From NCBI GenBank assembly GCA_036498565.1, contig DASYFG010000001.1:1-64000 (forward strand): a stretch of 64,000 nt of DNA. The letters run 5' to 3'. Numbering within the stretch: position 1 is the stretch's first letter; each line of letters starts with the position of its first letter. A program made the translations under genes and the position numbers. The notes beneath the pieces are model-generated. The model saw only the letters and a list, made by a program, of their open reading frames with translations, made no database searches and was not told where the DNA came from. Source of the DNA: DASYFG01 sp036498565 (GTDB taxonomy: Bacteria; Bacillota; Bacilli; Lactobacillales; Lactobacillaceae). Shown here in pieces: positions 61,001 through 64,000 of the stretch.

Positions 61001-61370
61001 TATTGTTTAACACGTAATCATAAAAAGTTGTTAAATTCACTCCATGTCAGAGAATCGGTGGTTGCTGAAAACCGTGCAGGTGAGTTTAATGTGTGACAGA
61101 TTACCAAGCAGATGAGCTGCTTTATCAACTCGTGAAAGTGATTAGAGTTTTGGAAATGTGTTGCGAGCTTTGGCAGGCTAGAGCTAAGTCACTTTAACGT
61201 CAATCCGCTACGGACGCAAAAGCGTCCTTTCGCGAATTAACGCTAAAGAGCCTTAGCTTACGCTACCAATCGGCTACGCCGAACGCTCTCCACACTCTCT
61301 AATAACATGGGTGGTACCACGGTAATTTGTCGTCCCTGTTGCATCTTTTGATGTGGCGGGGATTTTTTTG
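61001..61370 (+). ncRNA. T-box leader with terminator
   Basis: AGAGAATCGGTGGTTGCTG and the following GAAAACCG match a T-box stem I. The antiterminator core GGGTGGTACCACGG is at 61309-61322, and a terminator (TCCCTGTTGCATC against ATGTGGCGGGGA plus seven T) ends at 61370. Uncharged tRNA bound to the leader lets transcription continue into the NhaC-type gene. I could not fix the specifier codon; NhaC-type genes under T-boxes in related bacteria are often tyrosine-responsive. Confidence 0.85.
61182..61258 (+). repeat. Hairpin block inside the T-box leader
   Basis: AGCTAAG and CTTAGCT (61182-61188 and 61252-61258) close a stem that continues with CTTTAACG/CGCTAAAG and contains GGACGC-AAAA-GCGTCC (61212-61227). 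It lies between stem I and the antiterminator and looks more like an inserted small repeat than standard T-box stems. Confidence 0.45.
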
Positions 61371-61396
61371 TGCAGTGTTTTGAGAGGAGAATAGCA

Positions 61397-61426
61397 ATGG
61401 GGTACGGCGTTTTAGTCGCTCGTTAG
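61397..61426 (+). CDS. Possible 9-residue upstream ORF
   Basis: ATG-GGG-TAC-GGC... to TAG, with GAGGAG 7 bases before it, between the T-box terminator and the transporter gene. It would be translated only on read-through transcripts. It may be chance. Confidence 0.25.
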   Translation: MGYGVLVAR

Positions 61427-61495
61427 GCGGCCAAGCAGGTTATCGATACAACTAAATGACGATGTGAACACAATAATTATTTAGGAGTAAAGATA

Positions 61496-62857
61496 ATGAC
61501 GAAACAAACAGGTATGGCGATTAGTCAACTAATCGTGGTGATTATAATTTTAGCAGTGGGCGTAATTGGTTTTGGTTTGATGCCAGTTTTGCCGCTGCTG
61601 GTCAGCATTTTGGTGTTGGTGATTTGGGCGGTTTTGCAAGGTAATAGCTTTGCGGTGCTGCAAGAACATTTATTGGCGGGGATTCGGACTGGTTTGGCGC
61701 CGATTTTCTTATTTGTTTTCATTGGGGCGCTGATTGGCGTTTGGATGGGAACAAACACGATTCCGACGATTTTATTTATCGGGTTAAAATTGGCGAATCC
61801 TGCCTTCTTTTTGCCCGGTGCGGTGCTGGTGAGCGCCTTGGTCGGTAGTGCGATTGGTTCGGCGTTCACGACGCTGGCCACGGTCGGTATTGTGATGATG
61901 AGCATTGGCCAAACGATGGGCTTTTCGCCAGCGATTGTAGCCGGAGCCGTTTTGTCTGGGGCAATTTTTGGTGATAAAAGCTCGCCTTTGTCTGATTCGA
62001 CCAACTTGGCGGCGGCTTTGTCGGAAACGGATTTGTTGGCGCACATTAAAAACTTGATGTGGACGACTTTGCCGGCGTTGGGATTGAGCTTGGTCTTGTT
62101 TGCTGGAATTAACTGGACGATGCCAATTCATGCGACCAATACAGTAGCGATTCACGAACTAACGCAGGCGCTTCATCCAAGTATGGTGGCGCTCGTGCCG
62201 TTATTGGTGTTGCTCGCGTTGACTTGGTTAAAAGTGCCGTCAATCATGACATTGTTGTTGACGTTGGCGGTTTCTAGCGTGATTTTCTTATTCTCACATA
62301 ACGTCACAACTTTGGCTGACGTGATGTTAAATGGTTTTCACAGTAACACGCAACAAGCGGCGTTGGCGACTTTGTTGAACCGCGGTGGGATTATGTCCAT
62401 GATGGGCACGGTGGTGATCATCATGTTGGCGCTTGCGATGGGTGGTTTGTTAACGGAATTGGGCATTTTAAAAGACGCCCTTGCGCCGTTGACGCGCCAT
62501 TTGCACAGCGAAAAGAGTGTGATTCCGGCGACTTTGTTAACAGGGATTGGGGCCAACTTTGTGATTGGTGAACAATACTTGGCGACAATTTTACCGGGGC
62601 AATTGTTTAAAAATGTCTTCCAACGCGTGAATTTGTCGCCGTTGGCGCTGGGGCGCACGTTAGAAGACGGCAGCACAGTCATCAATTACTTGGTGCCATG
62701 GGGCGTGGCGGGTTCTTTTGCCGCCCAAACTTTGGGGGTGCCGGTGTTGAGTTTTGTGCCGTTTACCTTTTTTGCCTTGTTGTCACCAGTTTTGTCGCTG
62801 GTGTCAGCTTGGAGTGGCATTGGTTTGAAAAAGTTATCGGAAAACGTCTCGGCTTAA
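61496..62857 (+). CDS. NhaC-family transporter under T-box control
   Basis: A 453-residue protein with about 11-12 membrane helices of the Na+/H+ antiporter NhaC family (G-D-K-S-S-P-L-S-D-S-T-N-L-A-A motif; I-G-E-Q-Y near residue 360). With a T-box leader, members of this family act as amino acid transporters, tyrosine being the usual case; substrate here is inferred. TAGGAGTAAAG precedes the ATG. Confidence 0.88.
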   Translation: MTKQTGMAISQLIVVIIILAVGVIGFGLMPVLPLLVSILVLVIWAVLQGNSFAVLQEHLLAGIRTGLAPIFLFVFIGALIGVWMGTNTIPTILFIGLKLANPAFFLPGAVLVSALVGSAIGSAFTTLATVGIVMMSIGQTMGFSPAIVAGAVLSGAIFGDKSSPLSDSTNLAAALSETDLLAHIKNLMWTTLPALGLSLVLFAGINWTMPIHATNTVAIHELTQALHPSMVALVPLLVLLALTWLKVPSIMTLLLTLAVSSVIFLFSHNVTTLADVMLNGFHSNTQQAALATLLNRGGIMSMMGTVVIIMLALAMGGLLTELGILKDALAPLTRHLHSEKSVIPATLLTGIGANFVIGEQYLATILPGQLFKNVFQRVNLSPLALGRTLEDGSTVINYLVPWGVAGSFAAQTLGVPVLSFVPFTFFALLSPVLSLVSAWSGIGLKKLSENVSA

Positions 62858-62872
62858 GAGGCGTTTTTTATA
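62838..62872 (+). terminator. Terminator after the NhaC-type gene
   Basis: AAACGTCTC and GAGGCGTTTTTT around GGCTTAA. Confidence 0.8.
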
Positions 62873-63100
62873 AACAAATCATTTGTCAGAAAAAATAAGA
62901 TGTGTTTCAATAGTAGTAAGGTTAGTTGATTGCCGCGTTATGAAAATGATGCATCGTTAATCACAAAAACTGCAGTTGACGGCGATTAGCTAGCTTGGAT
63001 TGTCTATTGGAATAGACTTTGCCAAAATAGTGTAAATTCCAGCTATTATTGGTGCAATTGAGTACGAGAAGTTTCATTGTCAAGAATTTTGGAGGTAAAC

Positions 63101-63229
63101 ATGACTGAAGAAAAGCAAGATAATGTGCGACACGAAGACACGCCAGCACATGATAACAAGCACGAACACGACCAACACACACCCGACAAATTGATTGTCG
63201 ACGGTGCCGAATACAAAAAGGCCGATTAG
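63101..63229 (+). CDS. Small His/Asp-rich protein before the SDR
   Basis: A 42-residue hydrophilic protein, rich in His, Asp, Glu and Lys (H-D-N-K-H-E-H-D-Q-H), with TGGAGGTAAAC directly before the ATG. It is too short for most gene finders but has the best ribosome binding site of its surroundings and sits 53 bases before the SDR gene, so it is probably co-transcribed. Metal binding is possible; function unknown. Confidence 0.65.
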   Translation: MTEEKQDNVRHEDTPAHDNKHEHDQHTPDKLIVDGAEYKKAD

Positions 63230-63282
63230 TTAACAATTTTTTCGACAAAAAAGAAGCGTTTACTATGGAGGTATTTTAAAAA

Positions 63283-64000
63283 ATGGTCAATAAAGATCCG
63301 CGTCATTTGTACTACGATCAGGAATTTCCAAAACAAAAGCAACCCGAACCAGGTTTGCAAGCAAAATTAGACCCAGTTCCAGACGATGGAGCTAAAACGT
63401 ACACGGGTAGTGGGCGTTTGATTGGTCGAAAAGCGTTAATTACCGGTGCTGATTCCGGTATCGGTCGTGCCGTGGCGATTGCCTACGCACGCGAAGGTGC
63501 CGATGTGGCGCTGAATTATTTGCCAGCTGAAGAAGCTGATGCACAAGAAGTTAAAACGATCATTGAACAAACGGGTCACCGCGCAATCTTGATTCCTGGC
63601 GACCTAAAAGAAGAAGCATTCAACCAACAATTAGTCGATCAAGCGGTCAGTGAATTGGGTGGTTTGGACATTTTGGCTTTGGTGGCCGGCAAACAGCAGG
63701 CGGTTGAAGACATTGCGGATTTGACGACGGCGCAATTGGTTGATACCTACGCGACGAACGTCTTCTCTTTGTTCTGGACGGTCAAAGCGGCTTTGCCGCA
63801 TTTGTCAGCAGGGGCGTCAATTATTACGACGTCTTCAATTCAAGCCAGTCAACCATCGCCATTCTTGTTGGACTATGCGTCAACCAAGGCGGCGATTGAC
63901 AACTTCACCTACGGTTTGGCTCAACAATTAGGACCAAAGGGCATTCGCGTCAATACGGTTGCCCCAGGTCCAGTGTGGACGCCATTGCAGGTGGTCGGTG
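63283..64000 (+). CDS. Short-chain dehydrogenase/reductase (cut by window end)
   Basis: The first 239 residues of an SDR of the YghA/YhdF/general-stress type: a 45-residue N-terminal extension with H-L-Y-Y-D-Q-E-F-P, the cofactor loop T-G-A-D-S-G-I-G-R-A-V, N-V-F-S-L-F-W, catalytic Ser in I-T-T-S-S-I, Y-A-S-T-K and R-V-N-T-V-A-P-G-P-V. The GGAGG lies 11 bases before ATG. The gene runs off the window; about 45-50 residues are missing by family length. Confidence 0.92.
   Translation, partial: MVNKDPRHLYYDQEFPKQKQPEPGLQAKLDPVPDDGAKTYTGSGRLIGRKALITGADSGIGRAVAIAYAREGADVALNYLPAEEADAQEVKTIIEQTGHRAILIPGDLKEEAFNQQLVDQAVSELGGLDILALVAGKQQAVEDIADLTTAQLVDTYATNVFSLFWTVKAALPHLSAGASIITTSSIQASQPSPFLLDYASTKAAIDNFTYGLAQQLGPKGIRVNTVAPGPVWTPLQVVG

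Overview
The window reads as chromosome of a low-to-mid GC Gram-positive lactic acid bacterium, most likely Lactobacillaceae of the Weissella/Leuconostoc group. The support is the WalRK-YycH-YycI-HtrA-RlmH block, LtaS, ClpL with a CtsR box, class A sortases with LPxTG proteins, T-box and TPP leaders, and heavy TTG leucine usage. Genus is inference; no rRNA or ribosomal protein gene is present to fix it. The sequence opens with a run of nine G, which looks like a contig edge. Layout: 1-9104 is the right part of an integrated mobilizable element: a four-gene membrane/secreted operon, a DUF961-like protein, a TcpA/FtsK-type coupling protein, a rolling-circle-type Rep/relaxase with a helicase domain, an excisionase-like protein and a tyrosine integrase. 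It ends at a 14-bp sequence (9091-9104) that matches the 3' end of tRNA-Lys(CTT). 9105-25517 is a second element placed in tandem, ending at the same 14 bp inside the intact tRNA-Lys (25505-25577, minus). It carries its own integrase, a CI-like repressor with divergent operators, small phage- or satellite-like regulators, a noncoding stretch full of short inverted repeats, and cargo: two LPxTG adhesin plus sortase modules (the second adhesin broken by one in-frame TAA), two decayed SDR genes, two secreted proteins, a TetR regulator and a DUF1801 protein. From 25.6 kb onward the window is core chromosome: walR-walK-yycH-yycI-htrA (walJ absent from its usual place), a noncoding block with at least nine DnaA-box-like 9-mers, rlmH, an MFS transporter, a LytTR-DUF3021 pair, amino-acid permeases, a PhnD-like binding protein, an aspartase, a nucleoside hydrolase, a ferredoxin-NADP reductase, LtaS with a glycosyltransferase, a MerR regulator, ThiT, an RNA pseudouridine synthase, an EIIC-like/APC transporter operon, an old yellow enzyme with a MarR regulator, ClpL, an Rgg-type locus, a T-box-controlled NhaC-type transporter and an SDR cut by the window end. 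The least expected items are regulatory. (1) A divergent Rgg-type regulator faces a 23-codon peptide ORF with a strong ribosome binding site that leads a tightly coupled methyltransferase-NUDIX-EamA exporter operon (57.9-60.9 kb), a possible peptide-signalling system. (2) An about 100-nt candidate sRNA with a near-consensus promoter, C/U-rich anti-SD-like motifs and a terminator lies between marR and clpL. (3) Two unassigned leaders with mutually exclusive pairings and terminators lie upstream of the EIIC-like operon (53.7-53.85 kb) and the 41.85-kb operon. (4) A 123-nt hairpin separates the AGGAGG of the nucleoside hydrolase from its start codon. (5) A DnaA-box cluster lies between htrA and rlmH. 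All functional assignments come from reading motifs by eye; no database search was run.
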